Made by a program: the position numbers and the translations under genes
In this document: one piece after another, positions 53,575 through 62,081 of the stretch
Layout: each line of letters starts with the position of its first letter
Position numbering within the stretch: position 1 is the stretch's first letter
Assembly (NCBI GenBank): GCA_033856025.1
Contig: JAWVFQ010000015.1
Coordinates: 1 to 64,000, forward strand
Length of the DNA: 64,000 bases
Origin: AC-38 sp033856025
GTDB taxonomy: Bacteria; Actinomycetota; Thermoleophilia; Solirubrobacterales; Solirubrobacteraceae
Direction: 5' to 3'
Notes under the pieces: model-generated
Seen by the model: the letters and a program-made list of their open reading frames with translations, nothing else
The model's database searches: none
Told to the model about the DNA's origin: nothing

Positions 53575-53603
53575 CCGCGCGGGGCGCGGACGAGCTGATG
53601 ATA
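53575..53603 (-). promoter_or_regulatory. rplM promoter element and leader hairpin with U run
   Basis: TATCAT (53598-53603) is a good -10 for rplM, about 35 bases before its ATG. Inside the leader, CCGCGC (53584-53589) pairs with GCGCGG (53575-53580) across three bases, followed by ATTTT. The shape is that of an intrinsic terminator, either ending the upstream regulator gene or attenuating rplM. Confidence 0.45.
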
Positions 53604-53627
53604 GGGAAGGCGGCCCGCCGACACCGG

Positions 53628-54278
53628 TCACGCCAGCCGGCGCTGGGTCGCCCAGCGCGTCAGCTCGTGGCGGCTGGAGAGCTGGAGCTTGCGCAGGACC
53701 GCGGAGACGTGGGCCTCGACGGTCTTGGCGGAGATCCCCAGCCGCTGGGCGATCTCCTTGTACATGTAGCCCCGCGCCAGGTGCTGGAGGACCTCGCGCT
53801 CGCGGGGGGTGAGCTGGTCGAGCTCGGGGTCGGCGCCGGGAGCCGGCGGCGACGGCTCGCCCGCGAAGGCGTCGAGCACGAACCCGGCCAGGCGCGGTGA
53901 GAAGACGGCGTCGCCCTCGTGGACGCGGCGCACCGCGTCGACCAGGTCCGCGGCGCCGATCGTCTTGGTCACATAGCCCCGGGCCCCGGCCCGGATGACC
54001 GCGATCACGTCCTCGGCCGCGTCGGAGACCGACAGCGCCAAAAAGCGCGGCGCGGGTCCCGCGTCGTCGCCGGCCAGGCGGCGGATCACCTCCACCCCGC
54101 CGCCGTCGGGCATGTGGACGTCGAGCAGGACCACGTCAGGACGGGTCTCGCGGACGACCGCCTCGGCCTCGGCCACCGTCCCGGCCTCCCCCACCACCTC
54201 CACGTGGCCGGCCAGCTCCGCCCGCACGCCCGCGCGGAACAGATGGTGGTCGTCGACGATCGCCACCCGCACGCTCAC
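53628..54278 (-). CDS. NarL/LuxR-family response regulator
   Basis: A 216-residue two-component regulator. The receiver (about 5-125) has acidic VAIVDDHHLF, phosphoacceptor Asp in VVLLDVHMPDGG, Ser in LALSVSD, and Lys in GYVTKTIG. The C-terminal LuxR helix-turn-helix has LTPREREVLQHLARGYMYKEIAQRLGISAKTVEAHV. The GTG start overlaps the sensor kinase stop (GTGA), so it is that kinase's partner. Targets probably include the envelope-stress genes (inference). Confidence 0.94.
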   Translation of the reverse strand: MSVRVAIVDDHHLFRAGVRAELAGHVEVVGEAGTVAEAEAVVRETRPDVVLLDVHMPDGGGVEVIRRLAGDDAGPAPRFLALSVSDAAEDVIAVIRAGARGYVTKTIGAADLVDAVRRVHEGDAVFSPRLAGFVLDAFAGEPSPPAPGADPELDQLTPREREVLQHLARGYMYKEIAQRLGISAKTVEAHVSAVLRKLQLSSRHELTRWATQRRLA

Positions 54279-55537
54279 GGCGCCGCCTCCAGGACCAGCT
54301 CGACCTCGGTCCCGCGACCGGGCTCGCTGCGCACCTCGGCGCGGCCGCCGTGGCGCTCCATCCGCCCGACGATCGACTCGCGCACCCCGCGCCGGTCGCC
54401 GGGGACCGCGGCGAGGTCGAACCCGGGCCCGCGGTCGCGGACGAACACGGCCACGCGCTCGGGCCCGGCCTCGGCGTACACGTCGACGCCCGAACCGCCG
54501 CCGAACTTGGCCGCGTTGACGATCGCCTCGCGCGCGGCCGCGACCAGCGCCTCGCCGCGCTCGTCCAGCTCCACGTCCCCGACGGCCACCACGTCCACGG
54601 TCGCGCGGTGCTCGCGCTCCACGTCGGCGGCGATGTCGTCCAGCGCCGACGCCAGCCCGCGCGCGGCGCCGTCGCGGGGCACCGCCCGCCCTGTCAGCCA
54701 CGCCCGCAGCTCGCGCTCCTGGCGGCGCGCCAGCGAGGCGACCGCCGCGGGGTCCCCGGCGCGCTTCTGGACCAGCGCGAGCGTCTGCAGGACGGAGTCG
54801 TGCAGGTGCGCCGCCATCTCGGCGCGCTCCTGCGAGCGGATGCGCTCCGCGCGCTCGGCGCCCAGCGAGCGGGCCAGCCGCAGCACCCAGGGGGCGAAGA
54901 TCACGCCGAGCACGACGGCCGCCACGAGCGCGGCCAGCAGCGCGTCGCGCGCCGCCCCGAGCGCACCGGTCACCGACAGGAAGACCACGCCGGCGGCGAC
55001 CACCAGGCCCACGCCGAGCCCGGTGCGCGACATCACCGCGGCCCGGCCGGCCGGCGCCGAGGGGATCGACGCCTGCGACTGGCGCCACAGCAGCGCGCCA
55101 CCGGACGCCACGAGCACGAGCGGCCACACGACCACGTCGGCGAACCAGATGCCGCTCGCGCGCAGGGCCAGCAGGCCGGCGAGCACGAGGAACCCGATCC
55201 CCAGCGCGACCTGCGCCTCGCCGCGGCTGGTGCGCAGCCGGCGCACCGGGGCGCCGGTCCCGGCCGACGCCGGGGTCAGCAGCCAGGCCAGCGCGTACAC
55301 CGCCACGCCGGCGCCTCCGGCGGCCGCGGCGGCGAGGAAGGCGACGCGGACGACGAGGGGATCGACGCCCAGCTCGCCGGCGATGCCGGCGCACACGCCG
55401 CCCAGGACGCGGCGATCGGAATCCCGGCGCAGGGTGCGCCCGCGGGCAGGCGGGGAAACGGGGAGCCCGGCCATCGCGCCGCCCATCCTCCCAGGCGCGC
55501 CGCCCCCGGCCGAGGCGCGACCGGTGTCCGGCCTCAT
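54275..55537 (-). CDS. PspC-domain sensor histidine kinase
   Basis: A 420-residue membrane kinase. An N-terminal PspC domain (about 35-90, VLGGVCAGIAGELGVDPLVVR) precedes three further helical segments (about 112-135, 137-155, 172-220). The dimerisation/phosphoacceptor helix has MAAHLHDSVLQTLALV, with His246. The ATPase domain has AAREAIVNAAKFGG and VRDRGPGFD. It resembles PspC-containing kinases of envelope-stress systems in actinobacteria. ATG at 55537 overlaps the stop of the small upstream gene (ATGA). Confidence 0.9.
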   Translation of the reverse strand: MRPDTGRASAGGGAPGRMGGAMAGLPVSPPARGRTLRRDSDRRVLGGVCAGIAGELGVDPLVVRVAFLAAAAAGGAGVAVYALAWLLTPASAGTGAPVRRLRTSRGEAQVALGIGFLVLAGLLALRASGIWFADVVVWPLVLVASGGALLWRQSQASIPSAPAGRAAVMSRTGLGVGLVVAAGVVFLSVTGALGAARDALLAALVAAVVLGVIFAPWVLRLARSLGAERAERIRSQERAEMAAHLHDSVLQTLALVQKRAGDPAAVASLARRQERELRAWLTGRAVPRDGAARGLASALDDIAADVEREHRATVDVVAVGDVELDERGEALVAAAREAIVNAAKFGGGSGVDVYAEAGPERVAVFVRDRGPGFDLAAVPGDRRGVRESIVGRMERHGGRAEVRSEPGRGTEVELVLEAAP

Positions 55538-55695
55538 TCCCGCCGGCTCAGGCCCGAGGCCAGCAGCACGGCCCCGATCGCCGCGCAGGCGAGCGGGGCC
55601 AGCGCCGCGAAGCGCAGGCCCCACACGTCCAGCTGGTCCAGGAGCAGGACGGCGCCGAGCGCGACGACGACCAGCCCGCCGACCAGCGACGGCAT
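55534..55695 (-). CDS. 53-residue two-helix membrane protein
   Basis: A small protein: two hydrophobic helices (about 4-20 and 28-47) joined by a short loop LDQLDVWG, ending SRRE. The stop overlaps the kinase ATG by four bases and its start lies eight bases after the PspC/LiaF-like gene. It resembles the transmembrane part of LiaI/LiaF-type proteins. Probably a sensory or accessory subunit of the adjacent kinase (inference). Confidence 0.72.
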   Translation of the reverse strand: MPSLVGGLVVVALGAVLLLDQLDVWGLRFAALAPLACAAIGAVLLASGLSRRE

Positions 55696-55702
55696 GTCGG
55701 GC

Positions 55703-56848
55703 CTAGCCCGCACGCGCCGTCCCCGCCGCGGCGGCCACGGCCGGAGGGCGCCGCGCGCACGCGGCGTTCGCGCCCTGGCCGGACCGGTCCTGTCCGGCCT
55801 CGGCGCGCGAGTGGCCCACCCGGAACTGGCCGAGGCCCACGTCGGCGTTGACGACCACGCGGGTCACGCCGGCCGCCGCGGAGCGGTGGTCGTCCCAGTC
55901 CACGTCCACGCCGTTGGACTCGCGTCCGAACACGCGGACGTTGCCCATCCGGACCGTGGCGCGGCTGGCCACGCAGACGCCGGGGGGGACGAGCAGCACG
56001 GCCTCGCCCATCCCGAGGTCGAGGTCGACCGCGACGTCGCCGCGCGGCAGCCGCGTGTCGCGCAGGTCGACGACCAGCTGGCCGGCGCCGAGCTGGTAGC
56101 GGTCGCGGATGTCCGAGGCCGCCGCGGGCGTGTACTGGCGCTCGCCGACGCCGCCGTCGAGGTCGACGTCCGCCGCCGACACGAAGCCGGCGCCCAGCGC
56201 CAGGCTGATGGCGGGCAGCACGAGCCAGCGCACCGGGCGCACGAAGGCGCCGACGAGCAGCGCCACGCCGGCGCCGATCACCACGCCCGCGGCGACGGTC
56301 CCGCCGCCGGCGGCCGTGGCCCACCCGCCGCCCAGGAACACGACCGCGCACGCGAGCAGCACGGCCAGCCCGGCCAGGCTGCGGCGCAGCACCGCGCGCC
56401 AGTCCGCACCAGGCCCGTCGCCCGACACCATCCACCAGGCGAACAGCCCGAGCAGGGCAACGAACGCCAGCGGGACGAACACCCCGAGCGCGCCGAGCAC
56501 GGCGCCCGACAGCACGAGCGCGGCCGCCCCCACGAGCGCCACCACGCCGAGCGCGGTGAAGAAGCGCCCGCGGGTGCTCTCGCTCCCGGCGTACGTCTCG
56601 CCGGTCTCGTCGGGCAGCAGCATCAGGCCCGCCACGTAGAGCAGCGCGCCGAAGCCGCCGAGGAGCGTCAGCGCCACGGCCGCCACGCGGACCGCGAGCA
56701 CGTCCACGCCCAGATAGCGCGCCACGCCGCCGCAAACGCCGCCGAACACGCGGTCCGAGCGCGACCGCAGCAGCTTCTTCGACGGCGATCCCGCCGGTGG
56801 GTCCGGCGGCGCGCCGCCGGGGGGAGTCTGGGGGTCCTGGGCTTCCAT
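55703..56848 (-). CDS. PspC/LiaF-like envelope stress protein
   Basis: A 381-residue membrane protein. A PspC domain near residues 25-80 (FGGVCGGVARYLGVDVLAVR) is followed by several helices to about residue 215. A C-terminal beta-rich LiaF-type domain (about 250-350) has VVDLRDTRLP and VDLDLGMGEAVLLVPPGV. It probably senses cell-envelope damage and modulates the kinase. The ATG at 56848 has a good AGGAG ribosome site six bases upstream, preferred over an ATG at 56875. First gene of a four-gene operon. Confidence 0.85.
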   Translation of the reverse strand: MEAQDPQTPPGGAPPDPPAGSPSKKLLRSRSDRVFGGVCGGVARYLGVDVLAVRVAAVALTLLGGFGALLYVAGLMLLPDETGETYAGSESTRGRFFTALGVVALVGAAALVLSGAVLGALGVFVPLAFVALLGLFAWWMVSGDGPGADWRAVLRRSLAGLAVLLACAVVFLGGGWATAAGGGTVAAGVVIGAGVALLVGAFVRPVRWLVLPAISLALGAGFVSAADVDLDGGVGERQYTPAAASDIRDRYQLGAGQLVVDLRDTRLPRGDVAVDLDLGMGEAVLLVPPGVCVASRATVRMGNVRVFGRESNGVDVDWDDHRSAAAGVTRVVVNADVGLGQFRVGHSRAEAGQDRSGQGANAACARRPPAVAAAAGTARAG

Positions 56849-56894
56849 CTCGGTCTCCTTGCAGTCGTCGATCATGTCGACTCGCAGGTTGCCG

Positions 56895-56908
56895 GGGGCG
56901 GACGCCCC
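56895..56908. terminator. Short hairpin after the beta-helix gene
   Basis: GGGGC (56895-56899) pairs with GCCCC (56904-56908) across four bases, 20-33 bases after the beta-helix stop. Weak; no U run. Confidence 0.35.
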
Positions 56909-56927
56909 TGCCTATCCGGAATGACCC

Positions 56928-58277
56928 CTAGGGGGAGACGACCAGGTTCGTCGAGACGGGCGGCCCGGGCCAGCCGCGTGAGTCGGGGCGCAGGCGCAGC
57001 CGGTAGGCACCCGGCGCGAGGGCGCGACCGCCGATCCGCCGGGGGAACGCCTCGCTGACCGGCTCCCCGAACCGGTAGGTGCGCGTCCACGCCGCCAGGT
57101 GGACCTCCGGCCGGCGTCCCGGCACGAGCCGGATCATGTCGAAGCGCACCCGGGCCGGGACATCGAGCCGGAAGCGGACGAGCGCCGTGCGGCGGAAGCG
57201 GGACGGCACGACGCGCAGCCGGGAGATCGTCGGGTGCTCGACCTCAAAGGCGCCGATGTCGCAGGCCCGCCCCTGCGGGCGGGGGATCCTACGCTGGTCC
57301 GGGCTTCGGCGCGGGCAACCCGGCGGTCCGCCGCCGGCGTCGAGGACCGGGCTGCCCCGGCGCGGCTCGCGGCTCTGGGTCGGGCCGCCGAACCAGCCGA
57401 GCGGACGCAGCAGCGGATCGCCCGTGCGGTCCGTCGCCCCGGTGAGGCCGCAGGTCGCAGCGGGGCCCTGCAGGTTGTGCCCGGCGGACACCGGCCGCGC
57501 ACCGGCGCAGTCCTCCAGCACGGACCGCTCGGCTCGCGCCGCGCCCAGCGGACCCACGAACAGCGCCGGCGCCAACGCCATCCCGCCGGTTCCCATCACG
57601 GTCGAGCCCGCCAACTCCAGGGTCCCGTGCTCCACATGGACGGCGGTGCCGGTGGCGGCGCCGTCGCCGGTGAGGGTGGAGTCGGCGAGGCGGACGGAGG
57701 CGTTCGGCCCGTCGACGAAGACGCCGCCGCCGCGGCCGGCCGCCGAGTCGGACTCGAACAGGCTCGCGGTCACGTCGGCCCGGGCGCCGCCCAGCACCGC
57801 CAGAGCGCCGCCGTCCCCGCCATGGTCGTCGGAGAACCCCACCCGCGCCGCGTGGAGCTCGGCGCCGTCGCCCCGCACCACGATGGCGCCGGCGCGGGCA
57901 CCGGTCACGTCCAGGCCGTCGAGCGTCAGGCGGGCGCCGGCCTCGACCACGAACACGTGCCCGTCGCCGCCGCTCACCTCGCGCACCTGGTTGCGGAACC
58001 GCCCGGCCCCCTGGATGGTGATCGCCTCGCCGGGCGCGATCACGAAGTCGTCGCCCAGGTTCTTGTAGGTGCCGCCACCCAGGAAGATCGTGTCGGGCCC
58101 CGGGGTCTCGCGGGCGCGGAGGATGCCGGTGCGCAGGTTGCACACGCCGGCCTCCGGGCGGCACACCGCGTCGGGCTGATCTCCGGCGTTGTTGGCCAGG
58201 AAGTTGTCCGCGGCGGCCGGTGCCGGCCCCAGCAGCGCCAGGGCGGCGAGCACCGCCCCCAGGCGGCACCCGCTCAC
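56928..58277 (-). CDS. Secreted beta-helix protein coupled to guaA
   Basis: A 449-residue exported protein. A signal peptide ends near residue 23 (PAPAAA). The early part (DAVCRPEAGVCNLRTGI and GPDTIFLGGG) and the middle (about 90-260) are beta-helix rungs such as ARLTLDGLDV. It ends the helix with ACDIGAFEVEH, like the other two beta-helix proteins. A C-terminal beta module (about 345-449) has FRRTALVRFRLD and LAPGAYRLRLRP but no CTRYV motif. The GTG start overlaps the guaA stop (GTGA), an unusual partner for a secreted protein. Confidence 0.78.
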   Translation of the reverse strand: MSGCRLGAVLAALALLGPAPAAADNFLANNAGDQPDAVCRPEAGVCNLRTGILRARETPGPDTIFLGGGTYKNLGDDFVIAPGEAITIQGAGRFRNQVREVSGGDGHVFVVEAGARLTLDGLDVTGARAGAIVVRGDGAELHAARVGFSDDHGGDGGALAVLGGARADVTASLFESDSAAGRGGGVFVDGPNASVRLADSTLTGDGAATGTAVHVEHGTLELAGSTVMGTGGMALAPALFVGPLGAARAERSVLEDCAGARPVSAGHNLQGPAATCGLTGATDRTGDPLLRPLGWFGGPTQSREPRRGSPVLDAGGGPPGCPRRSPDQRRIPRPQGRACDIGAFEVEHPTISRLRVVPSRFRRTALVRFRLDVPARVRFDMIRLVPGRRPEVHLAAWTRTYRFGEPVSEAFPRRIGGRALAPGAYRLRLRPDSRGWPGPPVSTNLVVSP

Positions 58278-59875
58278 TCCCACTCGATGGTGCCAGGAGG
58301 CTTGCTGGTTATGTCCAGCACCACCCGGTTGACCTCGCGGATCTCCGCGATCATCCGGGAGGCGATCTGCTCGAGGAGGTCGTAGGGCAGGCGCGCCCAG
58401 TCGGCGGTCATCGCGTCGTCGCTGGTCACCGCGCGGATCACGACCACCGACCCGTACGTGCGCTCGTCGCCCTGGACGCCCACCGTCCGGATGTCCGGGA
58501 GCACGCAGAAGGACTGCCACAGCTCGCGGTACAGGCCGGCGCGGCGGATCTCGTCCTGCAGGATCGCGTCGGCGTCGCGCAGCAGCGAGAGCCGCTCCCG
58601 CGTCGCCTCGCCCCCGACGATCCGGATGGCCAGGCCCGGGCCGGGGAAGGGCTGGCGCCAGACCAGGCGCTCGGGCATCCCGAGCTCCGCGCCGACACGG
58701 CGCACCTCGTCCTTGAACAGCGTGCGCAGAGGCTCGACGAGCTCGAACTCCAGGTCCTCGGGGAGCCCGCCCACGTTGTGGTGGGACTTGATCGTGGCCG
58801 CGCCCGTGCCGCCCCCGGACTCGATGACGTCGGAGTACAGCGTCCCCTGGACCAGGTAGCGCGCGCCCTCCAGCCGCGACGCCTCCTCCTCGAAGACCCG
58901 GATGAACTCCTCTCCGATGATCTTGCGCTTGGTCTCGGGGTCCGTCACCCCACCCAGTCGCGCCAGGAAGCGCTCCTCGGCGTCCACCGCCACGAGGGGG
59001 ACCTTGAACTGGTCGCGGAAGGCGGAGATCACCTGCTCGCCCTCGTTCTTGCGCATCAGGCCGTGGTCGACGAACACGCACGTGAGCTGGTCGCCCACGG
59101 CGTGGTGGACGAGCATCGCCGCGACGCTGGAGTCCACGCCGCCCGACAGCCCGCAGATGACGCGGCCGCCGCCCACCTGCTCGCGGATGCGCGCCACCTG
59201 CTCGTCGATGATCGAGGCGGCGCTCCAGGTGCGCTCGCAGCCGCAGATGTCCCCGAGGAAGCGCTCCAGCACGGCGTTGCCGTAGGGGGTGTGGACGACC
59301 TCGGGGTGGAACTGGATCCCGTAGATGCCGCGCTGCACGTCCTCCAGCGCGGCCACCGGCGAGGCGGTCGAGGAGGCCAGCGCGGTGAACCCGGTGGGCG
59401 GCTCGAAGACGGTGTCGCGGTGCGACATCCAGCAGGTCTGCTCGGCCGGGAGGCCGGCCAGCAGGCGGCCGGGCTCCAGGACACGCAGGTCGGAGCGCCC
59501 GAACTCCCCCACCTCGGCGCCCTCGACGCGCCCGCCCAGCTCGCGCGTGACGAGCTGCATTCCGTAGCAGATGCCCAGGACCGGGATGCCGAGTTCCAGC
59601 AGCCGGCGGTCGAGCTTCGGAGCACCCTCGGCGTACACCGACGCGGGCCCGCCGGAGAGGATCAGCCCCCGCGGCCGGCGGCGCTCGATCTCCTCGATCG
59701 CCACGTGGTGGGGCAGCAGCTCGGAGAAGACGCCCAGCTCGCGGACCCGTCGCGCGATCAGCTGGGAGTACTGGCCCCCGTAGTCCAACACGACGACTTC
59801 CTCGGTGGCGACGGGCGGCTCGGCGGGCGCCCCCTCCGGGGTCGGCGCGACCGTGCCCACCGCCGCCTCACTCAT
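58274..59875 (-). CDS. guaA: GMP synthase (glutamine-hydrolysing)
   Basis: A 533-residue enzyme that aminates XMP to GMP. The glutaminase half has VLDYGGQYSQLIARRVRE, GICYGMQL (nucleophile Cys) and GIQFHPEV. The synthetase half has the ATP loop GLSGGVDSSVAA and FPGPGLAIRI. The C-terminus ends NRVVLDITSKPPGTIEWE, intact. The ATG overlaps the guaB3 stop by eight bases. Confidence 0.96.
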   Translation of the reverse strand: MSEAAVGTVAPTPEGAPAEPPVATEEVVVLDYGGQYSQLIARRVRELGVFSELLPHHVAIEEIERRRPRGLILSGGPASVYAEGAPKLDRRLLELGIPVLGICYGMQLVTRELGGRVEGAEVGEFGRSDLRVLEPGRLLAGLPAEQTCWMSHRDTVFEPPTGFTALASSTASPVAALEDVQRGIYGIQFHPEVVHTPYGNAVLERFLGDICGCERTWSAASIIDEQVARIREQVGGGRVICGLSGGVDSSVAAMLVHHAVGDQLTCVFVDHGLMRKNEGEQVISAFRDQFKVPLVAVDAEERFLARLGGVTDPETKRKIIGEEFIRVFEEEASRLEGARYLVQGTLYSDVIESGGGTGAATIKSHHNVGGLPEDLEFELVEPLRTLFKDEVRRVGAELGMPERLVWRQPFPGPGLAIRIVGGEATRERLSLLRDADAILQDEIRRAGLYRELWQSFCVLPDIRTVGVQGDERTYGSVVVIRAVTSDDAMTADWARLPYDLLEQIASRMIAEIREVNRVVLDITSKPPGTIEWE

Positions 59876-61061
59876 TAACTAGGGCCGCGACCTTTGCGCC
59901 GTTGTTGCCCATGCCGACGCCCTGGTCGCGCTGGAGCTGCTTGCCCTCGGTCTGGAGGGCGGGCGCGACCATCAGCTCGGCGCGGTTGAACTCGGCGATG
60001 TCCTTGTAGCCGCAGGTGGCCATAGAGGTCCGCAGGCCGCCCATTAGGTTGAACGTGCCGTCGTTCTCGCGGGCCGGCCCGACCAGGATCTCCTCGAGCG
60101 AGCCGTTCTGCAGCGTGGCCACGCGTGCGCCGCGCGGGAGCGTGGGATGGAACGTCGCCATCCCCCAGTGGTAGCCGCGCCCCGGCGCCTCGAAGGCGCG
60201 GGCCAGCGGGGAGCCGATCATCACGGCATCGGCGCCGCAGGCGATGGCCTTGGCCACGTCGCCGCCGTTGCGCATGCCGCCGTCGGCGATGACCTTGACG
60301 TACTCCCCGGTCTCCAACATGTGCTGGGAGCGGGCGGCGGCGACGTCGGCGATCGCCGTGGCCTGGGGGACGCCGATGCCCAGCACCCCGCGGGTGGTGC
60401 AGGCGGCGCCCGGGCCGACGCCGACCAGGACGGCGGCCGCGCCGGTGCGCATGAGGTGCAGGCCCGTGTGGTAGGAGGCGCAGCCGCCGACGACGACGGG
60501 AACGTCGAGCGACGGGATGAACTCCTTGAGGTTGAGCGGCTCGGTGGACTCCGAGACGTGCTCGCCGGACACGACCGTGCCCTGGATCACCAGGATGTCC
60601 AGGCCGGCCTCCAGCGCGATCTCGTAGTACTGGGTGACGCGCTGCGGGGTCAGGGAGGCCGCCGCGACGACGCCCTGCGCCTTGATCTCCTCGATGCGCT
60701 GGGCCACGAGCTCGGGCTTGACCGGCTCCTGGTAGATGTCCTGCATCTCGCGCGTCGCCAGGTCCTTGGGCAGGTGCGAGATGCGCTCGAGCTGCTCGTC
60801 GGCGTCCTCGTAGCGGGTGTAGATGCCCTCGAGGTTCAGGACGGCCAGGCCGCCGAGGTTGCCCACGAGAACGGCCGTCTCGGGCGAGACCACGCCGTCC
60901 ATCGCCGAGGCCAGGAGCGGGAGCTCGAAGCGGTAGTCGCCGAGCTTCCAGGAGATGTCCACGTCGTCCGGATCCCGGGTGCGCCGGGACGGCACGATCG
61001 CGACGTCGTCGAAGCCATATGCGCGGCGAGCCTTCTTGCCGCGGCCGATCTCTACTTCCAT
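59868..61061 (-). CDS. guaB3: GuaB3-type IMP dehydrogenase homologue
   Basis: A 397-residue IMP dehydrogenase family protein without CBS domains, the GuaB3 subgroup known from actinobacteria. The catalytic Cys loop is GVGPGAACTTRGVLG, and ADGGMRNGGDVAKAIACGAD and GGLRTSMATCGY follow. It may oxidise IMP to XMP for the coupled guaA. A full-length GuaB would be expected elsewhere. ATG at 61061, six bases after TAGGAT (61068-61073). Confidence 0.92.
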   Translation of the reverse strand: MEVEIGRGKKARRAYGFDDVAIVPSRRTRDPDDVDISWKLGDYRFELPLLASAMDGVVSPETAVLVGNLGGLAVLNLEGIYTRYEDADEQLERISHLPKDLATREMQDIYQEPVKPELVAQRIEEIKAQGVVAAASLTPQRVTQYYEIALEAGLDILVIQGTVVSGEHVSESTEPLNLKEFIPSLDVPVVVGGCASYHTGLHLMRTGAAAVLVGVGPGAACTTRGVLGIGVPQATAIADVAAARSQHMLETGEYVKVIADGGMRNGGDVAKAIACGADAVMIGSPLARAFEAPGRGYHWGMATFHPTLPRGARVATLQNGSLEEILVGPARENDGTFNLMGGLRTSMATCGYKDIAEFNRAELMVAPALQTEGKQLQRDQGVGMGNNGAKVAALVNE

Positions 61062-61121
61062 TTCGTGATCCTAGGACGCGGGGCGGACAAGGGAGGGTAG
61101 CGACCCCGCTCTTTACGCCCT

Positions 61122-62081
61122 TTACGAGACCTCGGCGGGAGCCTCGATCGCCTCGACGCCGACCTCGGCGACCAGGCGCTCGACCTCACGGGGCTCGATC
61201 AGCCCGGCCCCCAGGTGCTGCGTGGACTCCGCGCCGCAGGCCACGCCGAAGCGCAGGCACTCGGGCGGGGGGCTCCCGGTGTAGCGGGCGGCGATGTAGC
61301 CGGCCAGGAACGCGTCGCCGGAGCCGACGGCGGCGCGAGGCTCCAGCGGCTCCATGCGCACCCGGTACAGGCGCGAGCCGCCGTCCTCCTGGACGCGCGC
61401 GAAGCACCCGTCCGGCACGGTCATGATGGCCTCGCCGGCGCCGAGCTCGACCATCTCGCGCACGGCGATCGTGCGGTCCTCGTCGTCGTTGAACTCGTGG
61501 CCGACGAGCTCCTCGGCCTCCTCCACGTTCGGCGAGACGACGCTGGGCTCGGCGCGCACGGCGTGGCGCAGCGGCTCGCCGTCGGTGTCCAGGACCGTGG
61601 TCACGCCGAGCTTGCGCAGCTCGCGCACCAGGTTCGCGTAGAAGTCGGGGTCCAGGCCGCGCGGGAGGCTGCCCGCGAACACCGCGATCTGCGCGCCCTG
61701 CGCCAGGTAGAGCAGCTTGTCCGAGAACAGCTGCGCCTCGGCCTCGGAGACCGTCGGGCCCGGCTCGTTGATCTCGGTCTGCTCGCCGGTGGTCGGGTCC
61801 AGGACGGCGGTGTTGGTCCGCGACTCCTCGCGGATGCGCACGAAGTCGTTGAGGATCGACTCCTCGGTGAGCTGCTCGACGATGCGCGTCCCCGACGAGC
61901 CGCCGGCGAACCCGGTGGCGATCACCGGCTGGCCCAGGCGCTTGATGGCCCGCGCCACGTTGACGCCCTTGCCGCCGGCCATCGTGCGCTGCTCGACGCT
62001 GCGGTGGCGGCGCCCGAGCCGGAAGTTGGGGACCTCCAGCGTCTTGTCGATCGCCGCGTTGAGGGTGACGGTGATGATCAC
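61122..62081 (-). CDS. 1-phosphofructokinase family sugar kinase (PfkB)
   Basis: A 319-residue PfkB-type kinase. It starts VITVTLNAAIDKTLEV, the usual opening for 1-phosphofructokinase/tagatose kinases. GGKGVNVARAIKRLG and AGSLPRGLD are substrate motifs, and the catalytic Asp is in AVGSGDAFLAGY. No PTS fructose genes are adjacent, so fructose-1-phosphate versus another sugar phosphate is unsettled. The GTG start overlaps the carboxypeptidase stop (GTGA). Confidence 0.9.
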   Translation of the reverse strand: MIITVTLNAAIDKTLEVPNFRLGRRHRSVEQRTMAGGKGVNVARAIKRLGQPVIATGFAGGSSGTRIVEQLTEESILNDFVRIREESRTNTAVLDPTTGEQTEINEPGPTVSEAEAQLFSDKLLYLAQGAQIAVFAGSLPRGLDPDFYANLVRELRKLGVTTVLDTDGEPLRHAVRAEPSVVSPNVEEAEELVGHEFNDDEDRTIAVREMVELGAGEAIMTVPDGCFARVQEDGGSRLYRVRMEPLEPRAAVGSGDAFLAGYIAARYTGSPPPECLRFGVACGAESTQHLGAGLIEPREVERLVAEVGVEAIEAPAEVS

